Assembly (NCBI RefSeq): GCF_002910915.1
Contig: NZ_NEUF01000068.1
Location: 1-64,000 of the forward strand
From: Streptomyces sp. SM10
GTDB lineage: Bacteria; Actinomycetota; Actinomycetes; Streptomycetales; Streptomycetaceae
DNA: 64,000 nt
Direction of reading: 5' to 3'
Both the position numbers and the translations under genes were made by a program. A model generated the notes under the pieces. The model was not told where the DNA came from and searched no databases. It saw only the letters and a list, made by a program, of their open reading frames with translations. Shown in pieces: positions 32,426 through 40,890 of the stretch; the first letter of the stretch is position 1; each line of letters starts with the position of its first letter.

Positions 32426-34336
32426 ATGACGGACAACATATTGATCAATGTCGGCAGTCTCCTCAGCGGAGACGACCCGATCGATAACGCCAGCCAGGCC
32501 TTGCTGCAGCGTGCAGGCCTGGCTGATGCGTTCGCTGTGGAAGTCCGCCGAACGTCTGCGAAGCACGGCGCAGTTGTCGCGCTAACGGGGACGTGGGGCT
32601 CGGGCAAGACATCGCTGGCGAATCTCGCCTGTCGCGCTTTGGACGCGGTCGATGACGTGCAGGTCGTCAGGTTCAATCCGTGGTTCTTCTCTGGAACCGA
32701 CCAGCTTATGCAGTTCTTCTTCGACGAACTTGCCGGGCAGTTGCGGGACGGGCGCCGGCTGAAGGACAAACTCGCCAGCGCGGGCCGCATCGTCGCTGAG
32801 CGACTGGGCAAGTACTCGGCCGCCCTATCACCTCTGAAGTTCGTCCCTGGGGCCGACGTCGTCCTCAACAGCGCAAGCGCGACCGCCACTGGGACATCGA
32901 AGCTCCTCGGTGAAGAGCAGGGGACCATTTATGAACAACGAGCACAGCTCACTGAGCTCCTCGGCAAGCTGCCGGGACGGATTGTGGTGTTCATCGATGA
33001 TATTGACCGGCTGTCGCAGCAAGAGATCCGAGATCTCTTCCGCCTGGTGCGCCTGACCGGCTCGTTCCCGAACATCGTCTACGTCCTGTGCTTCGACCGC
33101 GAAGTGGTGGAGTCAGCACTGACAGACGAAACGGTCAGGGGGGCCGCGTACCTCGAGAAGATCGTGAAGATGTCGGTGGAAGTACCACCGCTGCCCACAC
33201 AGGCGCTCTCCCCGTTCATCACCGAAGGGCTGGCCCAGGCGCTCGACGGGATCGAGAACGGGCCCTTCCATGCGGCTCGGTGGCCGGACGTGTTAGTGCA
33301 GTTGATCCTCCCGATGTTCTCCACCATCCGGGATGTGAAGCGGTACCTGGCATCGGTGCCACTGGCCGTGCGGAGCCTGGGTACGGAGGTGAATCTGGTC
33401 GATGTTCTGGCGCTTGAGGTCCTGCGTGTACGGCACCCCGCAGCACACGCGATGCTACCGGCCGCCGCGGACCTGCTGACGCCGGCCAAGGCGGTTCACC
33501 AGACCGACGCGGACCGGACACCGCGTGAGAAGGCATTCGTGGAGGAGTTCAGCGGACGCTTGAACGGCCAGGCCCAGGTGGTCGTCCGCCTGCTGTTCCC
33601 TGCCGCCGAGAGGCTGTTCGGCGGCCCCCATTACGGTTCTGACTGGATACCGGCCTGGGAACAGGACCGGCGAGTCGCCTGCAGCACGGTGCTCGACTTC
33701 TATTTCCACCGCCAGCTGCCGTCCAGACGGGCCCCCGCCGAATGCGTCGACCAGATCGCGGATTGCATCGGCGACCAGAGTGCGCTCGACGAGGCTCTGG
33801 AACGGGTGCCGGAAGACCTGCTGGACGACACGCTCAAGCGTCTGGTCTCCCGTTGCCGCGACGTGCCCGAGGAGGCCGTGCTGCCGACGGCCGCAGCGCT
33901 GATGCGTCAACTACCGCGGGTCAGGCTGGGGTCAACGGGGATGTATTCCCTTGGCGGTGAATGGGCGGTGCTGAGGCCGGTGAGCGTTCTGCTGCACAAC
34001 CTCAGCGGCGACGTCGCCGACCGCACCGTCCGCAGCCTCTTCGACAGCATCCCGAGCCTGTACGGGAAGGTCCTTCTGCTCGACATCACTGCGGGCCATC
34101 CGGACAAGCAAGGGTTGATCACCGAGGGATCAGCCCGGTCACTGCGGCAGGACCTTGCCGCCCGGCTCCGCACGGCCAGTCCCGACAGCCTCGCCGACGA
34201 GCGGATGCTGCTGCGGACCGTCGTTGTGGCAACAGCCGCCGCAGATGGTCTCCCTGTCCTTGAGCCCGTCTTTGATGCCCGCGTCGTCGCGCGCCTGCTG
34301 GAGAGCGGGGTGACGCCGACGTCAGTAATGCACTAG
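32426..34336 (+). CDS. KAP-family P-loop NTPase
   Basis: A 636-aa NTPase. Walker A is LTGTWGSGKTSLA (residues 55-65). RFNPWFFSG follows, a strong KAP signature (NPW-F). Walker B is VVFIDDIDRLS (D191-D192), and the sensor-like NIVYVLCFDREVV and AYLEKIVKMSVEVPPL complete the KAP pattern. The hydrophobic stretch between Walker A and B that anchors many KAP proteins in membranes is present only as a weak FVPGADVVLNSA segment. The C-terminal 300 residues are helical repeats. KAP NTPases are recurring cores of phage-defence operons. The gene is followed after five bases by a short ORF that may be its displaced C-terminus, then by a CHAT protease. Confidence 0.85.
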   Translation: MTDNILINVGSLLSGDDPIDNASQALLQRAGLADAFAVEVRRTSAKHGAVVALTGTWGSGKTSLANLACRALDAVDDVQVVRFNPWFFSGTDQLMQFFFDELAGQLRDGRRLKDKLASAGRIVAERLGKYSAALSPLKFVPGADVVLNSASATATGTSKLLGEEQGTIYEQRAQLTELLGKLPGRIVVFIDDIDRLSQQEIRDLFRLVRLTGSFPNIVYVLCFDREVVESALTDETVRGAAYLEKIVKMSVEVPPLPTQALSPFITEGLAQALDGIENGPFHAARWPDVLVQLILPMFSTIRDVKRYLASVPLAVRSLGTEVNLVDVLALEVLRVRHPAAHAMLPAAADLLTPAKAVHQTDADRTPREKAFVEEFSGRLNGQAQVVVRLLFPAAERLFGGPHYGSDWIPAWEQDRRVACSTVLDFYFHRQLPSRRAPAECVDQIADCIGDQSALDEALERVPEDLLDDTLKRLVSRCRDVPEEAVLPTAAALMRQLPRVRLGSTGMYSLGGEWAVLRPVSVLLHNLSGDVADRTVRSLFDSIPSLYGKVLLLDITAGHPDKQGLITEGSARSLRQDLAARLRTASPDSLADERMLLRTVVVATAAADGLPVLEPVFDARVVARLLESGVTPTSVMH

Positions 34337-34341
34337 GCAGT

Positions 34342-34536
34342 GTGGTCGTGCGAACCGAGAAGCGGCTCGTGTGGGACTCCCTGGTGAGTGTCTACGGCGG
34401 AGAGGGACATCTGGCCGAAGCTGTCGCATCGTTGCGCCAGTCCCTGCAGGAGGAAACAGTCGAGCCGACCGCAGACCTAGCGGCCGCTCTGGAGCTGTAC
34501 GCGAAGTACGCGGCAGGCTGGCGCCCGGAGTTCTGA
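34342..34536 (+). CDS. Short ORF, possibly the frameshifted C-terminus of the KAP protein
   Basis: A 64-aa frame with excellent codon bias (RTEKRLVWDSLVSVYGGEGH, then LAEAVASLRQSLQEE), beginning at GTG 34342 or 34348, only 5 bases after the KAP stop and in the -1 frame relative to it. There is no ribosome site. The helical content would continue the KAP repeat region. It is either a small separate protein translated by re-initiation or the tail of the NTPase cut off by a frameshift. I cannot decide between these without homologues. Confidence 0.5.
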   Translation: MVVRTEKRLVWDSLVSVYGGEGHLAEAVASLRQSLQEETVEPTADLAAALELYAKYAAGWRPEF

Positions 34537-34623
34537 CACGCGCCGGGTCTCGCGGGCGGCTCCTTCCATGATGTTGCAGGGAATTGGCGCTCCCCCAGGG
34601 CCTGCCCGGCCTAGGCTCGAGGA

Positions 34624-36795
34624 GTGACAACAGCATCCCCTCAGCCCTCGGATGTCGACAGACATCTGCTCTACCTCGTGGTCTTCGACCCGGAGGACGG
34701 TGCGGCCCCCGTTGAGATCTCTCCAGTCATCGAGGCAATGCCTGATGAGGGCCCCGATCAGTTCTCCATGCCTCACAGCCTGGCCCGAGACGTGGCCCAG
34801 ACGCTGCCTGGGCTGTGGTATTGCCTGCACCTGCCGCAATCACGGGCAGACCTGGTCGACCTTGAAGCCTGGAAGCTGAAGGGTCTGCAACAGCTGGCGA
34901 TGGGGCATCACGTAGTCCCCATTCCCGTCACTGCACTCGACAGCCTGATTCTGCCACCGTGGTGGCGACCGATGCTGGCGTTGTGCCCGGACGGGCTTGT
35001 CGAGCGGACCGCGCAAGGAGCGGCCGCGCTGGGGGTCGAACTCCCCGTCGCCTCATTCTCGTCTCTGGGCGACGCGAGTCTTGAAGAACACTGGCGGGCC
35101 ATCCACGAGCGCGTGTATCCCGACATCCCTCCGCTGGAGGGAAAGGTTCGTCTCAGTCGCCGCTTGGACGTGGCCGCGTTGGACTTGCCTTGGCGTTTCA
35201 CGGCTCGCAGGATGGGCTGGAAATTCGATGCACCCGCCGCCAAGGAAGCCCTTCCACTGATGCGTCGTACCCTGCAGGGGCACACGCTCGTCGCGGCTAC
35301 GGCTCGGCTGGAGCGCCAAGGTCTGACTCTCGAAGAGGCCGAACCGGTCTTTGGGCAGACGGTTCTTGAGGAAGAGGCACGGCTACGACTGCCGATTGCT
35401 CTGGCACTGCCCGGGGTCGCCCCTGCATACATGCGCGGCGCCTACTCTCCCCAGCTGCGCAAGGCCCGCGTCCGCCCGCTCGCCGCAGTGGATGCCAGTG
35501 ACACCTGGTCGACTGAGATCGGTGAACGCGATGATGCCCACGTCGAACGGGCGGCCATCGAGTACGCGCTGACCCACAGGGCTGTCGCCAACGACAGCCT
35601 GGGGCTGATGATGCCTTCCGTTCCCCCCAGCGCATTCACGATTCTGGCCGAGTTGGAGAAACACTTTCGGAACTCCCCCGCGGACCGCCCCCGCTCGGTG
35701 GCGAAGCGGCTCAGCCGACTCAATGCCGTTGTCAGGCCTCTGTTCACCGAGCCAGTGATGGAGGCCATCAGCCGGGCATCCATGCTCACCGTGTTCTCCA
35801 ACTTCCCGCTGGGCCTTGCCACCATGCCCGGCGACACCGCCCCGCTGGCTGCGCGCCTGCCCCTGACGTACGAGCCACTGCTGCCGCTGACCCGCACCGT
35901 GCAGAAGTCTGGCGCTACCCCTCTTGGAATCGAGTGGAAGAACGACATCCGTGTCCTGGTGGCGGAATGCATCCCCTCCAAAGACCCAGTGGGCCGAATC
36001 TCACGAGCCGGCTGGTGGGAAACTCAGGACGTTCTCAAGGACGTCGAGGGGCTGAGTATCCACACGGTGGAGACACTCTCCCTTGAAGCTCTACGCAAGG
36101 CAGTCGACGAGCACAGACCTGACCTGCTGATCATCAGCGCGCACGGCACGCTCGTTGGCAACCTGGCAGCCATCGTCATCGGCGACGAACCGCACATCGA
36201 GCTCGGCCTGAAGTACACCCCGCCCGTCATCGTGCTGAGCGCATGTCACGTTGCTCCGCGGGGTGCCAGTGCCGTCTCGATCACCGATCTCCTGTTGCGC
36301 GAGGGGGCACTGGCCGTACTGGGCACCCAAGTGCCAGTGGACGTGCGCCGCAACATGATGCTGACCGGTCGCCTGTTGACCAACCTCGCCGACCATCTCA
36401 CCAACCAAGGACGTCACGCCACGCTGCTGGAGGTCTGGCATCACACCCAGACAACCAACACGGTCAACGACATCCTCATGTCCACCCCGTCGCTGCTCAG
36501 TTGGGGAAGCACCCCCGGTCCGGGCGGCGGGCTGGCTCCACTGCAGGAATTCATGATCAGCAGATCGGCCGGGCGGCTTCGCGGCGCCCACATCTATGAG
36601 GACTCCGAGCAAGTTCTCGGCGAGATCGCAGAAGATCAGGGACGCGGCGAACAGGTCCGCAACTGGTTCCGCCGCCCCGGCTACGTCCCGGAATCACTCT
36701 TCTATCTCTTTGCAGGCCGTCCCGAGCGCATCCTCATCTCCTCGATGGAGGAACGCGTCGCTGCGCTCTGGCCGGACTCCGACACTCCAGCCTGA
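34624..36795 (+). CDS. CHAT-domain caspase-like protease
   Basis: A 723-aa protein. The first 450 residues form an uncharacterised region (LPGLWYCLHLPQSRADLVDL, then long helices). The C-terminal CHAT/caspase-like domain has LLIISAHGTLVGN with catalytic His (H507) and VIVLSACHVAPRG with catalytic Cys (C541), followed by LREGALAVLGTQVPVD, the usual CHAT strand-helix. Such proteases are activated by a partner sensor and cleave cellular or effector proteins; gasdermin-cleaving ones are known in bacteria. No gasdermin is evident here. GTG 34624 is the most upstream credible start; the ribosome site (GAGGA) is very close. It follows the KAP NTPase in the same orientation, 87 nt after the small ORF. 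Confidence 0.8.
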   Translation: MTTASPQPSDVDRHLLYLVVFDPEDGAAPVEISPVIEAMPDEGPDQFSMPHSLARDVAQTLPGLWYCLHLPQSRADLVDLEAWKLKGLQQLAMGHHVVPIPVTALDSLILPPWWRPMLALCPDGLVERTAQGAAALGVELPVASFSSLGDASLEEHWRAIHERVYPDIPPLEGKVRLSRRLDVAALDLPWRFTARRMGWKFDAPAAKEALPLMRRTLQGHTLVAATARLERQGLTLEEAEPVFGQTVLEEEARLRLPIALALPGVAPAYMRGAYSPQLRKARVRPLAAVDASDTWSTEIGERDDAHVERAAIEYALTHRAVANDSLGLMMPSVPPSAFTILAELEKHFRNSPADRPRSVAKRLSRLNAVVRPLFTEPVMEAISRASMLTVFSNFPLGLATMPGDTAPLAARLPLTYEPLLPLTRTVQKSGATPLGIEWKNDIRVLVAECIPSKDPVGRISRAGWWETQDVLKDVEGLSIHTVETLSLEALRKAVDEHRPDLLIISAHGTLVGNLAAIVIGDEPHIELGLKYTPPVIVLSACHVAPRGASAVSITDLLLREGALAVLGTQVPVDVRRNMMLTGRLLTNLADHLTNQGRHATLLEVWHHTQTTNTVNDILMSTPSLLSWGSTPGPGGGLAPLQEFMISRSAGRLRGAHIYEDSEQVLGEIAEDQGRGEQVRNWFRRPGYVPESLFYLFAGRPERILISSMEERVAALWPDSDTPA

Positions 36796-36868
36796 TAAGG
36801 CCTGTGACCAGCGCAGACCCGGCACCCGCCATAGCGGTCTGCACGAGAATGGCATGGCCCTTCGTCAG

Positions 36869-38185
36869 TCATGTCAGTAACAGATGAGCACTATGTGTCA
36901 GTGCCAACCCCCAGGTCACCGGGCTTGCGCCACTGACACGTAGATGACGATGCCCAACTGACACTCCCCTGCAGACCATCAGTCCAGAGTCCGAGTCTGT
37001 GATCCAGCGCCCTTCGGCGGAGTCGTGCACGTACGCCGGCCTCCCTCTGGTCCCGCTCGTGCGGAACGGCTTCCCGCCGTCCGTGATCCGCACCGTCCCC
37101 GTACGGCCTCCGGCGCTCCACTCCAGCTCCAGGTACCAGCGGCAGTCGCAGCCCGCCGTCCGCGCGGAGACCAGCAGCTCCTCGGGGTCGGAGGAGGTGA
37201 CCTTGTACGGGAAGGAGACGGCCGGGATCTTGCGGACCTTTGCGCCGGAGGCGTCAAGGCCGTCGACGGGCCTCGCGAGCGGGCGCGGCCGGTCGAGGTC
37301 CACGGCGAAGTGGCGCGGGGTGACGGCGCCGCCACAGCCGTTGTCCATCCGGTACGCGTTCCACGGCAGCGGCGCGGCGCGGTCGACCACGCGCACGTGC
37401 AGGGCATGGAGGACGACGGCGTCGGACGGCGACCGGCCCTGGACCGTAATCCGCACCAGCGCCTCCCCGCCGTGCACGGCACCGTGCGTCCCGGCCCACG
37501 CTCCGGAGTCGGCCGCGACCGGCGGCGGGGCGACCGCGCGGGGGGCCCGGTCCACGAGGTAGGTGTGCCCGCAGCCGCCCTCCCGGAGCTGGGAACCGAT
37601 GTTCCAGGTGAAGGGGAGGGGGGCCGCGGTCCGCCCCGGAGCGGTGGAAGGGGGAGCGGGGGCGGAAGCGGTACGGGTGGGGTGGCCGAGCAGGGCGGCG
37701 GCGAGGGCGAACACGACGAGGGCGACGGCGGCGGCGACGAGGAGGGGAGCGGGGGCGCCACGATGGGGGCGGGCGCGGGGCGCCTCCGGCGCGGACGGAT
37801 CCGCGGCGGACGGGTCCGGCGCGGTCGGGTCCGGGGCGGGGCCGGGGCCCGGTTCCGGCGCGGACGGTTCCGGGTTCGATTCCGGCGCGGCCGACACGGC
37901 TGGCACAGGAGTGGGCGCGGGCGAGGCCGCTCGGCGGCGGGCGCGGTCCGCCTCCGTCCAGGCCGCCTCCAGGGCTCGCCGTTCCTCCTCGTCCGCCCCG
38001 CACAGCAGGGCGAGGCGGTCGACCACGGCGAACTCCTCCGGGACGGTCGCGCCCGAGCAGTAGCGGTGGAGGGTGGACGCGCTGACGCTCAGCCGCCGGC
38101 CCAGCACCTCGTAACTTCTCCCGTCCCGCGCCTTCAGCGCGCGCACGAGCCCCGCGAACTCCTCGACGGCGGCGTCCTTCGGCAT
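36869..38185 (-). CDS. Membrane-anchored HTH regulator with extracellular domain
   Basis: A 438-aa protein. Residues 1-75 are an XRE-like HTH (RSYEVLGRRLSVSASTLHRY, CSGATVPEEF). An acidic Pro-rich linker with repeated PEP/DPS units follows, then a hydrophobic helix (LLVAAAVALVVFALAAALLG) and an exported domain with paired Cys (GCGHTYLVDR, TAGCDCRWYLE, DNGCGG). It should sense outside conditions and act on DNA. ATG 38185 is preferred to 38212. The homologous-looking part ends at DSGLMVCRG near 36970; the last 30 residues overlap GTGTCAGTG repeats and look unrelated, suggesting that the native stop was replaced by recombination. It is divergent from a secreted protein gene that it may control. 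Confidence 0.7.
   Translation of the reverse strand: MPKDAAVEEFAGLVRALKARDGRSYEVLGRRLSVSASTLHRYCSGATVPEEFAVVDRLALLCGADEEERRALEAAWTEADRARRRAASPAPTPVPAVSAAPESNPEPSAPEPGPGPAPDPTAPDPSAADPSAPEAPRARPHRGAPAPLLVAAAVALVVFALAAALLGHPTRTASAPAPPSTAPGRTAAPLPFTWNIGSQLREGGCGHTYLVDRAPRAVAPPPVAADSGAWAGTHGAVHGGEALVRITVQGRSPSDAVVLHALHVRVVDRAAPLPWNAYRMDNGCGGAVTPRHFAVDLDRPRPLARPVDGLDASGAKVRKIPAVSFPYKVTSSDPEELLVSARTAGCDCRWYLELEWSAGGRTGTVRITDGGKPFRTSGTRGRPAYVHDSAEGRWITDSDSGLMVCRGVSVGHRHLRVSGASPVTWGLALTHSAHLLLT
36896..36965. repeat. Three copies of a GTGTCAGTG-type repeat
   Basis: GTGTCAGTG at 36896-36904 is the exact inverse of CACTGACAC at 36931-36939, and ACTGACAC recurs at 36958-36965. The cluster sits where the regulator gene loses its family resemblance, so it may mark an old insertion end. 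Confidence 0.4.
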
Positions 38186-38352
38186 TCCATCCCCCTCGAC
38201 CCTGCGTCCCATTCTTCACGTCCTTGCACGTCAGCGGGGGTGGAATGGTTCCGGGACGGCTGGTGGGCGCGTGATCGTTGCAGTCGGCGGGCGCTGGCCC
38301 CACGCTGGTTGAGCACTGACCGAACGAACGACCCGACGGGGGATCCACCACC

Positions 38353-38958
38353 ATGAACAAGCTCCGCACCGCACTCGCCACCGCAGCCGCTGGCGCGCTG
38401 GGCTTCGCGGCCCTCGCCACAGCCCCGGCGCAGGCCGCTGCCCAGCCCGCCTTCCTCGCCGTCTCCCAGATGCCGCCGTCGTCGACGCCGTGGACCGCCG
38501 CCCAGGTCTTCACCGGCGTCCCGGAGAACGGCGGCGTCCTCTGCGCCCCGTACAAGTTCCCGGCGCAGAACACCCGCTACCGCGAGTTCAGCACCGAGCT
38601 CGACACCAACGGCGTCCAGGTCACCACGGTCGCCCGTACCGAGGCCGACGCCGTGAAGCTGGTTGACACCCTCCGCGGGGCCCTCGCCGGCTGCGGCCCC
38701 CTGCTGGAGCAGCAGAACCCGGGCCTGCAGGCCGTCAGCGCCTCCCACGGCAAGCTCGCCGTCGAGGAAGGCGCCTGGGTCTACAGCCTGGACACCGCCG
38801 ACCCGCAGATCGGCATCTCCGACATCCACCTGTTCTCCGTCGGCCGCGACGGCCGCACCGTCACCCTCGTTCGCTGGGGCCAGATGGGCGACCTCGAGGA
38901 CGCCCCGCTGACCGCCTTCCGCACCACGACGAAGACCGCCGTCAACAAGCTCCACTGA
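38353..38958 (+). CDS. Secreted protein, PknH-sensor-like domain
   Basis: A 201-aa exported protein. The signal peptide (MNKLRTALATAAAGALGFAA) is cleaved after APAQA. The mature part has two Cys (GGVLCAPYKF, LAGCGPLLEQ) and the pattern of a small alpha/beta extracellular sensor domain (EADAVKLVDTLRGAL, then KLAVEEGAWVYSL, RTVTLVRWG), reminiscent of the PknH sensor fold. It is divergent from the membrane-anchored HTH regulator, and a hairpin terminator lies 32 bases after the stop. Likely a cell-surface protein regulated by its neighbour. Confidence 0.7.
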   Translation: MNKLRTALATAAAGALGFAALATAPAQAAAQPAFLAVSQMPPSSTPWTAAQVFTGVPENGGVLCAPYKFPAQNTRYREFSTELDTNGVQVTTVARTEADAVKLVDTLRGALAGCGPLLEQQNPGLQAVSASHGKLAVEEGAWVYSLDTADPQIGISDIHLFSVGRDGRTVTLVRWGQMGDLEDAPLTAFRTTTKTAVNKLH

Positions 38959-38990
38959 CCCGGGGGCTCCCCCGGGGGCTGACCACAGCT

Positions 38991-39029
38991 CGACAGCGGC
39001 GCGGCCGGAACCCGGGCGCGCCGCTGTCG
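38991..39029 (+). terminator. Hairpin terminator of the secreted-protein gene
   Basis: CGACAGCGGCGCG (38991-39003) and CGCGCCGCTGTCG (39017-39029) form a perfect 13-bp stem with a 13-nt loop. Confidence 0.7.
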
Positions 39030-39049
39030 TGCCCACCTGCTCCGCCGGC

Positions 39050-39130
39050 GGCGACCACTTCCTGGCCTTCACCAGCATCGCCTGCACCCTCATCTGCTAC
39101 CGCAGGCTCGCCAAATGAGATGGTCTCTTA
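39050..39130 (+). mobile_element. Right-end remnant of an IS related to the one at 46 kb
   Basis: 22 codons (GDHFLAFTSIACTLICYRRL, AK, stop) match the end of the transposase at 46023-46831 with a single difference (G for A). They run straight into CCAAATGAGATGGTCTC (39111-39127) and TTA, the counterpart of that element's terminal repeat. Everything upstream of the last 22 codons is missing. Confidence 0.7.
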
Positions 39131-39233
39131 GCGCCGCCCGGGAACCCGCGGTGAGGACGCTGACGTGTGGGTCCAGACCACCACGCGGTCGTGGGAGTCA
39201 CCGACGGCTGTAGGGCTCCTTCTGCGGTTCCGT

Positions 39234-39374
39234 ATGAACCGGGCGATCGAACTGGCGAAGCTGTTCACGCCGGTGTTCACCATCGTCTCCATCGCGATCG
39301 CTGCGGTCTTCGGCTGCATCGAGTGGGTCCGGAAGCTCAGGAAGGCCCGGCCGGCGACCGCCAGGCCGCGATGA
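39234..39374 (+). CDS. Possible small single-span membrane protein
   Basis: A 46-aa frame (MNRAIELAKLFTPVFTIVSI, then AIAAVFGCIEWVRKL) containing one clear hydrophobic helix followed by a basic tail. The ribosome site is weak. It ends 44 bases before a hairpin that could terminate it. Small membrane ORFs of this kind occur on Streptomyces plasmids, but I cannot name it and it may be spurious. Confidence 0.35.
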   Translation: MNRAIELAKLFTPVFTIVSIAIAAVFGCIEWVRKLRKARPATARPR

Positions 39375-39417
39375 GGGACCAAGACGCCTTGCCGCACCGT
39401 GCGGCCCTCGCACGCAG

Positions 39418-39447
39418 AAGAGGGCCCCGCCGGAGTGTGGCCCTCTT
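39418..39447. terminator. Bidirectional terminator between convergent genes
   Basis: AAGAGGGCC (39418-39426) and GGCCCTCTT (39439-39447) are perfect reverse complements; the stem reads with terminal T residues in either direction, as expected between the small ORF and the ParB-like gene. Confidence 0.65.
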
Positions 39448-39459
39448 TGTCCGCGGTCG

Positions 39460-40338
39460 CTACGTGGGTGTCTTCGGCTCCCAGCGGGTGGCGGCGCGGA
39501 TGGTGCGCGCCTCGTCGGAGACCGCTGTCCGGAGTTGCTCCAGGCGCTCGGCGTCGGCCTCTCCTCCTGCGGCTGCCGCGTCCCATCCGGCACGGAACGC
39601 GGTCTTGTCGAGTGTGGATCGGACCTCGCGGAGCGCGAGGAGCCCGGCTTCAAGGACGTCCAAGGGCGCCGGGGCGGAGCGGCGTGGTGCCGGGCTCTTC
39701 TTCGGCGTGGTCACCTCGAGTTCCAGTTCCTGCGCCGCCGCCTCGAGGGACGCGACGGTGACCTTTCCGCCGTTTGCCTCCGCCCTCTCCAGCACTGTTC
39801 GGGCCTTGTCCTGCCCGTGGGTCTCGACGATCGGGGCCAGGACCTTCGCCTGTGCGGGCAGGAGGGGCCGGTTCGTCGATTTGCTGAGTGGGGCCACCAG
39901 GGCGGGGCGCGTGCGGTCCTTGATGAATTCGTAGACGGCCGTATGGTCCATGTGGAGCACGGTGGCTGCGTACTCGTCGAGCGACGCGTAACCCGCCTCC
40001 TTGTGGAGCTCGTCCTCCACGAGGATCGCCAGGGCCGCCCCGGCCTCGATGCGTCCGCGGACGCGGGCCGCGCGGACGCTCTCCCTCTCGGTGAGCTTCG
40101 CCCGGCGCAGTGTGTCCTCGACGAGGGCCAGGCGCTCGGCCGGCGTGCCAGTGACCTGATCGCGCTGGAGCGGCACGGCTTCGAACGGGTCGGGCAGCAC
40201 TGGAACAGTGGAGGTGTCCGGCTCTGCGGCGTCCCGCTTCGGGGCACGCCCGGGGAGGCCGGCGGCGCGACCGCCGCCGGGTGTCATGCCGAACAGGTCC
40301 CCCGTCGTCTCGGCCGTCGTCTCGGTCGTGTCGGTCAT
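39460..40338 (-). CDS. parB: ParB-like plasmid partition protein
   Basis: A 292-aa protein whose ATG overlaps the stop of the parA remnant (ATGA at 40335-40338). It has an acidic N-terminus, a central helical region (RESVRAARVRGRIEAGAALA) followed by a helix-turn-helix (ASLDEYAATVLHMDHTAVYE, FIKDRTRP), then KVTVASLEAAAQELEL. This resembles ParB-like centromere-binding proteins of Streptomyces linear plasmids, which lack the canonical ParB box of chromosomal ParB. With parA broken, the partition function is probably lost or served elsewhere. Symbol given by context. Confidence 0.6.
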   Translation of the reverse strand: MTDTTETTAETTGDLFGMTPGGGRAAGLPGRAPKRDAAEPDTSTVPVLPDPFEAVPLQRDQVTGTPAERLALVEDTLRRAKLTERESVRAARVRGRIEAGAALAILVEDELHKEAGYASLDEYAATVLHMDHTAVYEFIKDRTRPALVAPLSKSTNRPLLPAQAKVLAPIVETHGQDKARTVLERAEANGGKVTVASLEAAAQELELEVTTPKKSPAPRRSAPAPLDVLEAGLLALREVRSTLDKTAFRAGWDAAAAGGEADAERLEQLRTAVSDEARTIRAATRWEPKTPT

Positions 40339-40665
40339 GCGGCGTGGTCCCTTTCAGCGGCTCGGAGCAGTACTTCGCGGGCGAGGTTGGCGAGGTCCTC
40401 GGCCACGGATGCCGAGGTGCGCGAGACTGCCGGCCCCGTGGCGGTCCCCGCTCGCACCTCCCAGAACTTCGGGTTGTCGGCGATGGCGAGGCCAGTTCGT
40501 GAGCGAGGAGACCGCGGTCTCTGGCGTCCACGCCCACCCCTTCGGCGTGCCGGGTGAACGCGTCGAAGATGATGCCCTCGTCCACGCCCAGTTCCTCGGC
40601 GACATACCGCCGGGCGCGGCTGCGGATCTGTGTCGGGCTGGTGCCGGTCCCGAACAGGACGACGC
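40335..40665 (-). pseudogene. parA C-terminal remnant, frameshifted
   Basis: The segment from about 40663 to 40500 reads VLFGTGTSPTQIRSRARRYV, then VDEGIIFDAFTRHAEGVGVD and RDRGLLAHELA. From about 40490 the frame shifts and continues LAIADNPKFWEVRAG to SVAEDLANLAREVLLRAAER. Together these match the C-terminal third of a ParA-type ATPase (conserved IR-x-A helix, GLLAHE, LA-EVL). Walker A and Walker B are absent; the sequence upstream is an ISL3-type transposase instead. The gene ends with an ATGA overlap into the ParB-like gene. Confidence 0.65.
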
Positions 40666-40890
40666 CGACAACCCGTGGTGCGGCCGCCTCGGGCCCGGGA
40701 AGCGCGTCCACCAAACGAAGCACCGTGCTGCGGCTGACGGAAACGCCGAGGACGCCGGCGATGCGGGCCCCGGCCCGCGAGCGCCAAGCCGACCGACGCC
40801 GGGGTCGAGCGCAACCGTTCGGTCCGCTGACTGTGCCGGCGCGTCAGGCCCGGTATCTGCTCGACGAAGGTACGGCGTGCGCGGGCGGCC
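40660..40890 (-). pseudogene. ISL3-type transposase remnant fused to parA
   Basis: Reading leftwards in two frames, this stretch gives RARRTFVEQIPGLTRRHSQR, ERLRSTPASVGLALAGR, then AGVLGVSVSRSTVLRLVDAL, PGPEAAAPRVVGV. This is the middle of an ISL3 transposase (R-x-TF-EQ-PGL, then LLRLV and P-x-PRVLGV just before the catalytic domain). The match ends exactly where parA sequence begins, so the two are joined by a deletion or illegitimate recombination. Confidence 0.6.

Noticed and set aside
34624..36795. Gasdermin or other classical target next to the CHAT protease
   Set aside because: No gasdermin-like hydrophobic pore protein is present; only the 189-aa single-helix protein is a possible substrate.
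38959..38976. CCCGGGGG/CCCCCGGG inverted repeat after the secreted-protein gene
   Set aside because: The loop would be only two bases; the better terminator is the 13-bp stem at 38991-39029.
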